Notes under the pieces: generated by a model | The model's input: only the letters and a program-made list of their open reading frames with translations | Databases searched by the model: none | Told to the model about the DNA's origin: nothing | In this document: in pieces, positions 12,570-20,949 of the stretch | How the letters are laid out: every line of letters starts with the position of its first letter | How positions within the stretch are numbered: position 1 is the first letter of the stretch | DNA from: Rhynchospora pubera | Lineage: Eukaryota; Streptophyta; Magnoliopsida; Poales; Cyperaceae | Assembly: GCA_028095005.1 (NCBI GenBank) | Contig: JAMFTS010000055.1 | Location: 1 to 64,000 of the forward strand | DNA: 64,000 bases | Direction: 5' to 3' | Program-made: the position numbers and the translations under genes

Positions 12570-12615
12570 ACTAGCTATCTCATCGCGCTTCGCGCGATGT
12601 AGTATGAACCGCAGT
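12570..12615 (-). repeat. Left 46-bp inverted repeat, Helitron-type 3' end
   Basis: Perfect inverted match to 20275-20320. Read on minus it runs ACTGCGGTTCATACTA, then a hairpin CATCGCGC-GAA-GCGCGATG, then AGATAG and CTAG followed by T. A GC-rich hairpin some ten bases before a terminal CTRR with a following T is the hallmark of Helitron 3' ends. On this side the transposon would point leftward. Confidence 0.85.
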
Positions 12616-12628
12616 TATATTTATATAT

Positions 12629-12712
12629 AGGGGAAATTGTTTTTATGCCACTCCAAAAGAAGGAAATTGTGAAAATGCCACTCAAAAGTTAATTCTTCTA
12701 TAAATGCCACCA
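12629..12712. repeat. Subterminal degenerate repeats, left side
   Basis: Three loose repeats around ATGCCACTC/ATGCCACC (about 12645, 12676 and 12703) mirror three copies of TTTTGGGTGGCA on the right side (about 20080-20160) in inverted orientation. The inverted symmetry therefore continues, in diverged form, beyond the 46-bp termini. Confidence 0.6.
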
Positions 12713-12876
12713 TGACCATATAAAAGTGCTACATGAACCCCAAGAATTGTCCCCAAGAAGAACCAGATGGTATAATCAAACCTGAAAAGGCCAACCTAGA
12801 ATATTTTTGAAATAAAAGTCATTTAAGAATAAACCAGTAGAAATTCTAAAATCCTTATAAAAATTTTATTTTCCCT

Positions 12877-13284
12877 ATGAGCGATTGGCGCCTCAGCGCG
12901 AACAGCACAATTTACAGAGAAGCACTCAAAGCAACCGAATCAATCCATTCACCGGCGGTTGGTTTTGTCAAGCCACAGGACATAACCGTGAGAACAACAG
13001 AAGTCCAATTTAAGCAAAATAACACAATCATACAATTATTGCTTAAATTGACTGAACAAATCGAGGATCTGAAGGTAGCAGTCAAAAGGCTAGAAGCTGT
13101 GAAAGGGAAAGAAGGCACTCAACCTGACGACCTGACTGACTCTCTGGACCAGATCCAGCAACAACTTCAAAAGCTGAGCTTAGGAGAGCCCAGTAAGCCG
13201 GCAATACCAAAACCGAAAGGCAAACTTTTTGTGTTCAAAAACCCAAAAGAAATATTTGAAGCCGAGAAAAAGAAGGCAGCATGA
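12877..13284 (+). CDS. Pararetroviral small coiled-coil protein (virion-associated-like)
   Basis: A 135-residue ORF just before the polyprotein. Its stop overlaps the next start in an ATGA arrangement at 13281-13284, the junction typical of small-ORF/polyprotein pairs in badnaviruses and translated there by leaky scanning or reinitiation. Seen: a KQNNTIIQLLLKL amphipathic stretch leading into heptad-like Leu/Ile spacing (about 50-75), a second helical segment DSLDQIQQQLQKLSLG (about 89-104), and a basic, Lys/Pro-rich C terminus. This layout (coiled coil plus basic nucleic-acid-binding tail) fits a virion-associated protein, inferred from layout and position. The upstream ATG at 12877 follows TTTTCCCT. 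Confidence 0.7.
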   Translation: MSDWRLSANSTIYREALKATESIHSPAVGFVKPQDITVRTTEVQFKQNNTIIQLLLKLTEQIEDLKVAVKRLEAVKGKEGTQPDDLTDSLDQIQQQLQKLSLGEPSKPAIPKPKGKLFVFKNPKEIFEAEKKKAA

Positions 13285-16200
13285 GCAGAACGCAAACAAC
13301 AACAGAGGCGGCAAGACCATCAGTGTCAGAAAGAGACACAAATCAAATCCCTACTGTTGAAGATCAGATCCGTGGCTATCGCCTTGGATCTAGACTCAGA
13401 TTTGAGGCTCAAAGGAGGCTCCCTGGTCAATCTCGACGGTACCAGCGAAGCCTTGAGTCACAAATGAATCCTGATGCTGAGCTCAACATCTCCCAATACA
13501 GACGAGCACAGCAAGTCCCAGCAGAAACTCTGTACCGAGCTGGATGGTCAGAGAGCAGGCACCGAGTATACCAACATTACTCGGATGAAAGAACATTGGT
13601 CACAGATGGCCAGCAAGTGGAGTTACCTTTCATTTCTGAAGAAAGCTTTAACAGGCTTTTACAAGAAGGGCTCCAACATTTGCATATCGGGCTGATTATG
13701 GTTCGGTTATACACGCTGCACAGGCGGAGTGCAGGTGTGAATGCACTAGTGTTAATCAGAGACACTAGATGGCGAGATGATAGAGCTGTTATCAGTTCTA
13801 TGGAAATGGATCTTACATCTGGAACGCAGTTGGCATATACTGCTCCAGATATGACTCTAAGTATCCGTGACTTCAGAGATCACATTCAACTAGTGATTCA
13901 AACTCATGGATATGAAGGATGGCAAGGTGGTGAGAGTAATCTTTTACTCTCAAGATCCCTAATTGGGCGACTGTCCAATACGAGCCACACAAATTACAGA
14001 TACAATGTTCAAAACGTGGCGGACCACCTAGCAAGCCGAGGAGTTCGGGCCATCCCTGGCTCGCAAAGGACAACTGCAGAACTCCAAGGAAGACAGTGGC
14101 TTGTGAGACCAGCTGTTATCTCACAAATCCAGAATCCTCAAGCAGCACGAATTCGAGCAAGGACAGACGGCTCATTGTCTGTCAGATTTTCGGGGTATGC
14201 AACAACAACCCCCGAGCAAGAAGCTATTCATGGAGAAAATGATGAGGAGGAACTCGAACAGGAATTCATCAACCTACTCACATTAGATGATGATTGGCCA
14301 TACGAAGATGACCCAGAATTCCCAGAAATCTATCCAGACCCTGAGGAATTCAGTGAAGATGATGAGACTGAGCAAGATGATGGTTCCTTATTAGGAGAAT
14401 GGTTCTTGGCAATACTCAAAGCCGAACAAACTGAACCAACAGTCGAAATGATGGAACCAATAAACCCGTATCAATGGTTTGCTATTGAACAACTAGAGGA
14501 TGAAGACGAACTCGTGCAAATAACATTTGCAGAGTTTAATTGGCTAGAAACCATTGATGCAGAAAGTGAGTGGTTTGAGGAACAAGCCCTCATGATGACT
14601 TGTCAATGGGATGAATCAGATGAAGACGAGACACTCTCTACGGTGCAATTCCTATCCCAATTAGATGCACCGGCAAACCGAGATGAGGACTTGCTAAGTC
14701 TTCTAGCGAAAGGTGGTGGGGAAGATGCCAGTTCCCCAAATTCTAAAACAAAGTGGGACGAGGATTTATTTGAGACAGTTTATATGATAGAAGAGATGGA
14801 ATACCCACAATTCAAAAATCTCAAAAAGAAAGTGGAGACTGTACTCTCAACTGCAGAGTCTTCACTTACAAGAATACCACCTGAACCAATCATGGGACCA
14901 GCCATGTACCCACCTGGTTCAAGGCAACCCCAGAACCTCCAAATCCCAGAGATAAAGGCACGGTTGGACAACATCCGTGGTGGCTATGCAAGGCAAATGA
15001 ACGAAAGGTTTAACTTGCCAACAGCCCAAGCCAGTCAAGGCGCAATCCTAGTTTTACCAGAAGATATTGGGTTATACTCAGAAGTTATCTCCCGATGGGA
15101 ATCAATCACGCTCAATCTGGTAAATGAGAAAAACTGGGCAGATAACAAATCAAAGGTCAACTACATCGAAAATCTCCTAGGAGAAACGGAGAAAAAGACC
15201 TGGATTCAGTGGAGAATGGCATTTCCTACTGAATATGAAGAACTAGTGAACATCGCTGATGATCCGCAAAATGTAATATCACAAATCAGACGAATGTTCC
15301 TGTTGGAGGACCCAACAACCGGGTCCACTGAAGAGCAAGATCGAGCGTACAACGACCTGGAGAGGCTTTCATGCCACAATGTGAAAGATCTTTTCGACTA
15401 TATAAATGATTATAAGATCTTAGCGGCAAAATCAGGAAGGATGTTCATATCTCCTGAACTCTCGACAAAATTTTTCAGAAAGATGCATCCAATTATTGGT
15501 GGAGAAATTGAGAAGGCATTTGCTGAAAAATACCCAGGCAATACTGTAGGTGTTATTCCAAGAATACATTTTACCTACCAGTACCTGGCAGAGCAGTGTA
15601 AGAGAGTTGCACTCCAAAGAAGCCTCAAAGATCTCTCATTCTGTAGCCGCATACCAGTGCCGGGTTACTATCAAAAGAATAAGAAGTATGGTCTTCGGAA
15701 GGCAAAGACATATCGGGGCAAACCACATGACACACACATCAGAGTATTCAAAAGGAAGCACGCAGGTAAAGTAAGGAAATGCAAGTGCTTTATATGTGGT
15801 GAAGAAGGACATTTTGCCCGCAACTGCACAAGGCAAAAAGGCAACATTGCAAGAGCAGCCATAGTCGAAAATCTAGACCTAGATGATGACTGGGATGTGC
15901 TCTCGGTAGATCAAAATGAACCAGATAGCGATGCAATCTGTTCATTTTCTGAAGGAGAAGGAGGTACTAGTCATTCTTTGATGGCTGGTATAAATGAGGT
16001 TCCGTACGAAACCGCAATGATGATAACGAGTGAAGAAATCTCATGGCGAGTGGTGACCTCAGTGCCCCAAGAAATCCAAAATTGTGCGCATCAATGGGAG
16101 GACAACAGTCCAGTGGCGCAAGAATTCATGAGGTGTCTGTTCTGCAAGGAGCAGACTAATCCAAGGATGAGAGCACATTGCAGTTTATGTCATTTGACTG

Positions 16201-18683
16201 TCTGCCCAATGTGTTCGAGATTCAACCTGGGAAGAAGGTTGATAATACAAAAATCAAATCTCCAGTACGACAACAAGGATACCCTAATTAATGAGCTGAT
16301 TGGGTATACAAATTTCCTCTTAGCAGAAAACCAAAGGCTAAAGGAAAAAATTGAAGAATTGGAGATGGGAAAGGATCTGGATGAAATGCGAGATCCAACA
16401 AAAGGAAAAACCCCTGAAAAGCAAATTCTTGAAGAAGTGGATTCGGATGATGAAGCAATTGAAAACCATATCCAGAAACGGAATGGAGTGGTAATCAAGA
16501 TGCTGACAGATAGAGATGAATACATCAGTACTCAAGTTCCAGATCCGAGAAAAGGAAAGAGAGTCTTAAACAGACTTTACAACATTGAGCTGACAATGGA
16601 AATACCAGGTGTTGAGAAGTTCAAAATCCAAGCAATTCTGGATACTGGTGCAACAGTTTGCTGCGTAGACCAGAATGCAGTTCCAAAAGAAGCTTTGGAA
16701 CCAAGTGCGTACCCCATTCAAATCAACGGGGTTAACTCTTCTCAAATAGCCAACCAAAAACTCAAAGGCGGCATGATGGCTATCGAGGAAAACCGTTTTC
16801 GTATCCCTTTCACCTATGCATTCCCAATGGAGCAGAGGGATGGGATCCAAATGCTGATTGGTTGCAATTTCATCCGAGCCATGCAAGGAGGGCTTAGGAT
16901 TGAGGGCCAAATGGTAACATTTTACAAAAATGTTACAACAATCGCGACAAAAGTTGACGCTGAGGTGGCAGCTTCAGCAGCAATCGAAGAACTAGAGTTG
17001 TCTGAGCTAGAGTATTTTGAGATTCAGAGAATCACTGCATACTCCTGTGGTGAAGAATCGCAAAAATTCAAGGAAAGGTTCAGACCCCTTTTGGAGAGAT
17101 TAAGAGAACAAGGGTACATTGGAGAAAATCCTCTCCAACACTGGGAAAAGAATCGGGTTAAATGCAAGTTGGACATTATCAACCCGGATATTACAATCCA
17201 AGACAAGCCTCTGAAACATGTCACACCGGCAATGAAGGAGCAATTTGACAAGCATGTTCAGGCGCTACTCAAGATTGGAGTGATACGACCCAGTAAGAGC
17301 CGACACAGAACCATGGCAATGATGGTAAACTCAGGTACATCAATAGATCCAAAGACTGGTGCTGAAATCAAAGGCAAGGAGCGTATGGTATTTAATTACC
17401 GCACCCTCAATGATAATACCCACAAAGATCAATACAGCTTGCCAGGAATTAATACCATCCTTAAGAGAGTCGGCAATAGTCGAATTTACTCGAAATTCGA
17501 CTTAAAAAGCGGGTTCCATCAGGTGGCAATGGATCCTGAATCGGTTGAGTGGACGGCTTTTGTCGTTCCAAATGGCTTGTATGAATGGCTAGTTATGCCA
17601 TTCGGGTTGAAAAATGCACCAGCAATTTTTCAAAGAAAGATGGACGACTGCTTCCGGGGAACGGAAAGCTTCATAGCAGTCTACATCGATGATATACTGG
17701 TGTTTTCTGAAGATGAAGAGCAGCATGCCAAACACTTGGAGGTTATGCTAACAATTTGTGAGAAATGGGGGCTTGTACTCTCTCCAACTAAAATGAAAAT
17801 AGCTGTACAGGAAATCGAATTCCTAGGTGCAGTTATTAGGAACAAAAAAATCAAACTTCAGCCGCACATAATCAAGAAAATCATTTCTTTCGATGAAGAA
17901 AAATTGAAAGAGAAGGCCGGTATGAGATCATGGCTTGGCATCCTCAACTATGCCAGATCATACATACCGAAATTAGGAACATTACTTGGGCCATTATACT
18001 CAAAAACAAGCGAACACGGTGACAAAAGGCTCAAAAGCTCAGACTACGAGATCATCAGAAAGGTCAAGCAAGCGGTGCAGCAGCTCCCAGATCTCGAGCT
18101 ACCTCCGGAAGGATCCTACATCATCCTTGAAACAGACGGATGTATGGAAGGATGGGGTGGAGTATGCAAATGGAAGAAAGCAAAGCATGACCCCCGAAAC
18201 ACGGAGAAAGTTTGTGCGTATGCAAGCGGGAAATTCCCAGTGATTAAATCCACAATAGATGCAGAAATCTATGCTTGCATGGAAACAATGAAGGCACTCA
18301 AGATTCACTACCTGGATCAAAAGGAGATCACTCTCAGAACTGATTGCCAGGCCATAATTAGTTTCTATAACAAGTCAGCACAAAACAAACCTTCAAGAGT
18401 CCGCTGGATTAATTTTGTTGACTTTGTTACAGGAACAGGAGTGCAAGTGAATTTCGAGCATATTGATGGCAAAATGAATGTGCTAGCTGATTCGTTATCA
18501 CGATTAACAGCAAATATGGTGAAAACCGGAAATTGCTATTTCGCTGATGAACAATTGGCCGATTTAGAAAAGGTGCTCGAAGAAACAAAAGGAGCTCCTG
18601 AGGAGATAATCAAGCATCTAGCAACGATTATCGGGCATATTGATAATATGCTAGATGAAAAACCTTTCTTTCAAAACCTCTAG
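13281..18683 (+). CDS. Pararetrovirus polyprotein: MP-CP-protease-RT-RNase H
   Basis: An intact 1800-residue polyprotein of the badnavirus/tungrovirus type. Approximate order: movement-protein-like N-terminal region (60-290, by position and weak similarity); a very acidic stretch (about 310-530); capsid region (about 560-830); CCHC zinc knuckle with C836, C839, H844, C849; a second Cys/His cluster (about 935-978); a coiled coil (about 1001-1035); aspartic protease DTGA with catalytic D1121; reverse transcriptase with YIDD at 1468-1471 and FDLKSGFHQ upstream; RNase H with D1619, E1662, D1688 and D1737. Every catalytic residue I can place is kept and no stop interrupts it. It overlaps the upstream ORF by 4 bases. 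Activity is unknown; intactness suggests fairly recent integration. Confidence 0.95.
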   Translation: MSRTQTTTEAARPSVSERDTNQIPTVEDQIRGYRLGSRLRFEAQRRLPGQSRRYQRSLESQMNPDAELNISQYRRAQQVPAETLYRAGWSESRHRVYQHYSDERTLVTDGQQVELPFISEESFNRLLQEGLQHLHIGLIMVRLYTLHRRSAGVNALVLIRDTRWRDDRAVISSMEMDLTSGTQLAYTAPDMTLSIRDFRDHIQLVIQTHGYEGWQGGESNLLLSRSLIGRLSNTSHTNYRYNVQNVADHLASRGVRAIPGSQRTTAELQGRQWLVRPAVISQIQNPQAARIRARTDGSLSVRFSGYATTTPEQEAIHGENDEEELEQEFINLLTLDDDWPYEDDPEFPEIYPDPEEFSEDDETEQDDGSLLGEWFLAILKAEQTEPTVEMMEPINPYQWFAIEQLEDEDELVQITFAEFNWLETIDAESEWFEEQALMMTCQWDESDEDETLSTVQFLSQLDAPANRDEDLLSLLAKGGGEDASSPNSKTKWDEDLFETVYMIEEMEYPQFKNLKKKVETVLSTAESSLTRIPPEPIMGPAMYPPGSRQPQNLQIPEIKARLDNIRGGYARQMNERFNLPTAQASQGAILVLPEDIGLYSEVISRWESITLNLVNEKNWADNKSKVNYIENLLGETEKKTWIQWRMAFPTEYEELVNIADDPQNVISQIRRMFLLEDPTTGSTEEQDRAYNDLERLSCHNVKDLFDYINDYKILAAKSGRMFISPELSTKFFRKMHPIIGGEIEKAFAEKYPGNTVGVIPRIHFTYQYLAEQCKRVALQRSLKDLSFCSRIPVPGYYQKNKKYGLRKAKTYRGKPHDTHIRVFKRKHAGKVRKCKCFICGEEGHFARNCTRQKGNIARAAIVENLDLDDDWDVLSVDQNEPDSDAICSFSEGEGGTSHSLMAGINEVPYETAMMITSEEISWRVVTSVPQEIQNCAHQWEDNSPVAQEFMRCLFCKEQTNPRMRAHCSLCHLTVCPMCSRFNLGRRLIIQKSNLQYDNKDTLINELIGYTNFLLAENQRLKEKIEELEMGKDLDEMRDPTKGKTPEKQILEEVDSDDEAIENHIQKRNGVVIKMLTDRDEYISTQVPDPRKGKRVLNRLYNIELTMEIPGVEKFKIQAILDTGATVCCVDQNAVPKEALEPSAYPIQINGVNSSQIANQKLKGGMMAIEENRFRIPFTYAFPMEQRDGIQMLIGCNFIRAMQGGLRIEGQMVTFYKNVTTIATKVDAEVAASAAIEELELSELEYFEIQRITAYSCGEESQKFKERFRPLLERLREQGYIGENPLQHWEKNRVKCKLDIINPDITIQDKPLKHVTPAMKEQFDKHVQALLKIGVIRPSKSRHRTMAMMVNSGTSIDPKTGAEIKGKERMVFNYRTLNDNTHKDQYSLPGINTILKRVGNSRIYSKFDLKSGFHQVAMDPESVEWTAFVVPNGLYEWLVMPFGLKNAPAIFQRKMDDCFRGTESFIAVYIDDILVFSEDEEQHAKHLEVMLTICEKWGLVLSPTKMKIAVQEIEFLGAVIRNKKIKLQPHIIKKIISFDEEKLKEKAGMRSWLGILNYARSYIPKLGTLLGPLYSKTSEHGDKRLKSSDYEIIRKVKQAVQQLPDLELPPEGSYIILETDGCMEGWGGVCKWKKAKHDPRNTEKVCAYASGKFPVIKSTIDAEIYACMETMKALKIHYLDQKEITLRTDCQAIISFYNKSAQNKPSRVRWINFVDFVTGTGVQVNFEHIDGKMNVLADSLSRLTANMVKTGNCYFADEQLADLEKVLEETKGAPEEIIKHLATIIGHIDNMLDEKPFFQNL

Positions 18684-18838
18684 AGCAAGGCGATAAGCGG
18701 GCATGGTGGACCGCTGGAAAAACCCACTATACCCTGTATCTTAGGAACTGTCTGGTAGTAATCTACGGAAAGCTACTGACATTTTTAGTTTTCTTATAAT
18801 TTTCATTTTGTGTGAATTTTATTTTCTTTTTCAGAAAA
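18684..18838 (+). promoter_or_regulatory. Inter-ORF region with strong splice acceptor
   Basis: Between the polyprotein stop and the third ORF lies a T-rich tract ending TTTTCTTTTTCAG at 18834, four bases before AAAATGG. It has all features of a plant 3' splice site. In rice tungro bacilliform virus the fourth ORF is made from a spliced RNA, so a similar use is a reasonable inference. A possible donor, AAG/GTAAAG, is at 19984/19985 in the leader past the primer site. Confidence 0.6.
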
Positions 18839-19267
18839 ATGGTGCTTGATCATCTGAGGAACCTCATGAGAATCCATGAAGGAAGTTCAACAATCGGGTT
18901 CAGACCAGGAAGCCGGCAAGCATTTCAGCAGGCCGAAAGATGGGCAACCTCAGGAAGAGAGTTAGACTCTCTTCGGGATTATGAAATAATAACTGGTGAC
19001 TTACTAACAATGTACCCACGGTCTTTTCAGTGGGAAGGAACCATGCTACTTAGGCTTGAGGAAATTCATAAGGAGCAAATACAAAGGACCATTGATGAAG
19101 TCGAAAGGCTCATGGTCTTGAATTATTTGCAAAAGATTCGCCTAGAGCAGAAGGCATCCAAGGACAACTGGGCTAGTACTGCACTAGGACCAGTTAATCA
19201 TAACATTGATGAGCTGTTAGCAATTCACCAAAAGATGCGATCGATCCAGCAAGGCCATTATTATTAG
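18839..19267 (+). CDS. Third pararetroviral ORF, unknown function
   Basis: A 142-residue ORF starting at ATG 18839 in good context (AAAAATGG). The frame is open upstream to 18812 but has no ATG there. The product is mostly charged and helical: EWEGT-type and LLRLEEIHKEQIQ segments and a VERLMVLNYLQKIRLEQK stretch (about 85-110) suggest coiled coils. It has no membrane segment, signal peptide or known motif. It occupies the place of tungrovirus ORF4, downstream of RNase H and before the intergenic promoter, but is much shorter. Homology to ORF4 is not established; the shared feature is position and the acceptor site. Confidence 0.7.
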   Translation: MVLDHLRNLMRIHEGSSTIGFRPGSRQAFQQAERWATSGRELDSLRDYEIITGDLLTMYPRSFQWEGTMLLRLEEIHKEQIQRTIDEVERLMVLNYLQKIRLEQKASKDNWASTALGPVNHNIDELLAIHQKMRSIQQGHYY

Positions 19268-19544
19268 TGAGTCCCACCATTATAAGGGAATCACATTATT
19301 GTGTTTGCTTTCGGTGCCACTACGGTAGTGCGCATCTTTTCTTTTTCTTTATTTACTGTCACATGGGTTGGCACGAAATGAGTGGTTTGCTTTTATTTCT
19401 TTTTGGGCAATTATTGTACTAAAGATGCCCACTAGTTTGCTAAGGACATACCAACTGTGGTGGACGAATAATTGAAATGGACGATGGGGCCCATATGCGC
19501 ACCCGCATTCAATTATCGAGCTCACCAACCGGTAGCGTTCCTTC

Positions 19545-19551
19545 TATATAA
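19545..19551 (+). promoter_or_regulatory. TATA box of the viral pregenomic promoter
   Basis: TATATAA within CTTCTATATAAGCAGTAGG, in the region between the last ORF and the primer site where Caulimoviridae carry their full-length transcript promoter. Transcription should start near 19575. Confidence 0.75.
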
Positions 19552-19630
19552 GCAGTAGGATGTTTCACTAAGAGGGCATCACCCAACTTAGTAATCATCT
19601 CCTCTTCTCTTGTATCATTTGCCAGATATC

Positions 19631-19636
19631 AATAAA
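19631..19636 (+). terminator. Viral polyadenylation signal
   Basis: AATAAA about 80 bp after the TATA box, hence near the predicted cap site. Plant pararetroviruses use such a cap-proximal signal that is bypassed on the first pass, giving terminally redundant RNA. The following sequence is T-rich. Confidence 0.7.
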
Positions 19637-19725
19637 ATTTCTTCATTTTCCTCTCAAAACTTTGGAACCAGTATTCATTAGTAATCAGAAGTTTCAAAGT
19701 CGATACGATCGTTATTATCCTATTC

Positions 19726-19743
19726 TGGTATCAGAGCGAGGTT
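19726..19743 (+). other. tRNA-Met primer binding site
   Basis: TGGTATCAGAGCGAGGTT: the first 12 bases match the canonical complement of the plant initiator tRNA-Met 3' end used by Caulimoviridae, with one mismatch soon after (GAGG rather than CAGG). It marks nucleotide 1 of the viral genome by convention and the start of minus-strand DNA synthesis. Confidence 0.9.
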
Positions 19744-20076
19744 TGTATTCTTAATATTATGGCTTTCTAATTTTCTAATTATTCTGGGTAGGCACCTAGG
19801 GGGAGATTATACCAAACTAATAAAATTGTTTAAATCAATCAACTAGAACACGTCAGTTAAAAGTGAAGTTTTAAGAAACCAAAAGAATCATCCTGCCGTA
19901 CAGTACCTAGGAAAAAGGGAAGATCGCGGGTAAACACGATGATGTGAGGTTATAACCAAAGAAAACCAACTTAAAATTGGCAAGGTAAAGGAAGATTAAT
20001 TAATAATCTGGGTACACAGTTTTGGGTACACATAGCAGAAAATTTTGCTCAAAGTGGCAAAATCATAAGGGTGACC
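19744..20076 (+). other. Probable viral leader fragment
   Basis: No ORF of note (one ATGGCTTTCTAA micro-ORF at about 19760). CACCTAGG and TACCTAGG occur near 19791 and 19906. A splice-donor-like AAGGTAAAG sits at 19982-19990. The viral leader probably ends here, before the repeats that belong to the flanking element; I cannot place the junction exactly. Confidence 0.45.
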
Positions 20077-20160
20077 ACATTTTTGGGTGGCAAAAACAGA
20101 AGGTTTAACTTTCGGGTGGCAATTGCTAGATTTCACAAATTTTGGGTGGCACAGAAAAAA
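20077..20160. repeat. Subterminal TTTTGGGTGGCA repeats, right side
   Basis: Three copies of the motif TTTTGGGTGGCA (one as TTTCGGGTGGCA) spaced about 30 bp apart. They are the inverted counterpart of the ATGCCAC motifs at 12645-12712. Confidence 0.65.
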
Positions 20161-20274
20161 TTATCCCTTATATATATATATACATACATACATATATATA
20201 TCAGCGTTTCAGCATATTGATCTCTGGCAATGCTGCATCTTACACAAAAAAAAAAGAAAAAAATTATCACACCG

Positions 20275-20320
20275 ACTGCGGTTCATACTACATCGCGCGA
20301 AGCGCGATGAGATAGCTAGT
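20275..20320 (+). repeat. Right 46-bp inverted repeat, Helitron-type 3' end
   Basis: Perfect inverted copy of 12570-12615. On plus it reads ACTGCGGTTCATACTA, hairpin CATCGCGC-GAA-GCGCGATG, AGATAG, CTAG then T. It is a canonical Helitron 3' terminus pointing rightward. Together the two ends face outward. Confidence 0.85.
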
Positions 20321-20452
20321 TAATCTCAAAGAGAAGTAAAGGAAAGATAAGAAACAATCAATGTCAAGATACGGTACAGTCTTCAGACTTTATGACTAAA
20401 TAAAAGAAAATTTTTAGAATTTGCCCTTCTAAAAATATATGTATAGACGTAC

Positions 20453-20453
<1 letters not shown>

Positions 20454-20546
<93 letters not shown>
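20454..20546. repeat. (TA)n microsatellite
   Basis: About 46 uninterrupted TA units immediately left of the fold-back MITE at 20548, with a shorter TA stretch on its right side (about 20943-20959). The MITE probably inserted within the TA repeat. Confidence 0.95.
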
Positions 20547-20547
<1 letters not shown>

Positions 20548-20549
<2 letters not shown>

Positions 20550-20940
20550 ATTGCTAAAATACTATGCATCGCATGGATGACCTTCGTGCTACGGATTCGT
20601 TCTTAAATTTTATGTTTCAAACAACCGATCCAAACCGTTCATTATCTTCTACATATTGAAATCTTATTAGAAACCAAATTTTACATTTTTTAAAAAAATT
20701 TTATTATTTTTCTCAGATTTTTAAAAATTACTGTTATTGAAGGGTCCAGAATTTATTAGATTAAGTATTTAAAAAAATCTGAAAAATTGTAAAAAAAATA
20801 TATATAAAATTTGGTTTCCAATGATATTTCAATATGAAAAAAATAATGAACGGTTTAGATCGGTTGTTTGAAGCGTGAAATTCAAGAACGAATCCGTAGC
20901 ACGAAGGTCATCCATGCTATGCATAGCATTTTAGCAATCC
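20548..20940. mobile_element. Fold-back MITE, about 393 bp
   Basis: Starts GGATTGCTAAAATACTATGC and ends with its near reverse complement GCATAGCATTTTAGCAATCC. The inverted arms extend about 110 bp each, including CGTGCTACGGATTCGTTCTT on the left and the matching inverted segment on the right. TA flanks both sides. The centre (AGAAACCAAATTTTACA, TTACTGTTATTGAAGGGTCC) resembles the element at 26287-26687, so both belong to one family. Confidence 0.85.
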
Positions 20941-20949
20941 TCTATATAT

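Larger units (their letters stand above)
12570..20320 (+). mobile_element. Endogenous pararetrovirus enclosed by inverted Helitron-like ends
   Basis: A 7751-bp unit bounded by perfect 46-bp inverted repeats. Inside, in viral sense order, lie a small ORF, an 1800-codon polyprotein ORF, a third ORF, a TATA box, a poly(A) signal and a tRNA-Met primer binding site. This is the layout of Caulimoviridae linearised within the leader after the primer site. All three ORFs lack stops and frameshifts. The viral portion runs from about 12720 to about 20050 (roughly 7.3 kb), close to a full badnavirus/tungrovirus-sized genome. No integrase is seen, as expected for this family. A separate badnavirus-type ORF1 is not visible upstream of 12877. 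The copy is described only as found. Confidence 0.85.

Noticed and set aside
16190..16910. Long minus-strand ORFs (111 and 114 codons)
   Set aside because: Shadows of the viral polyprotein on the opposite strand.
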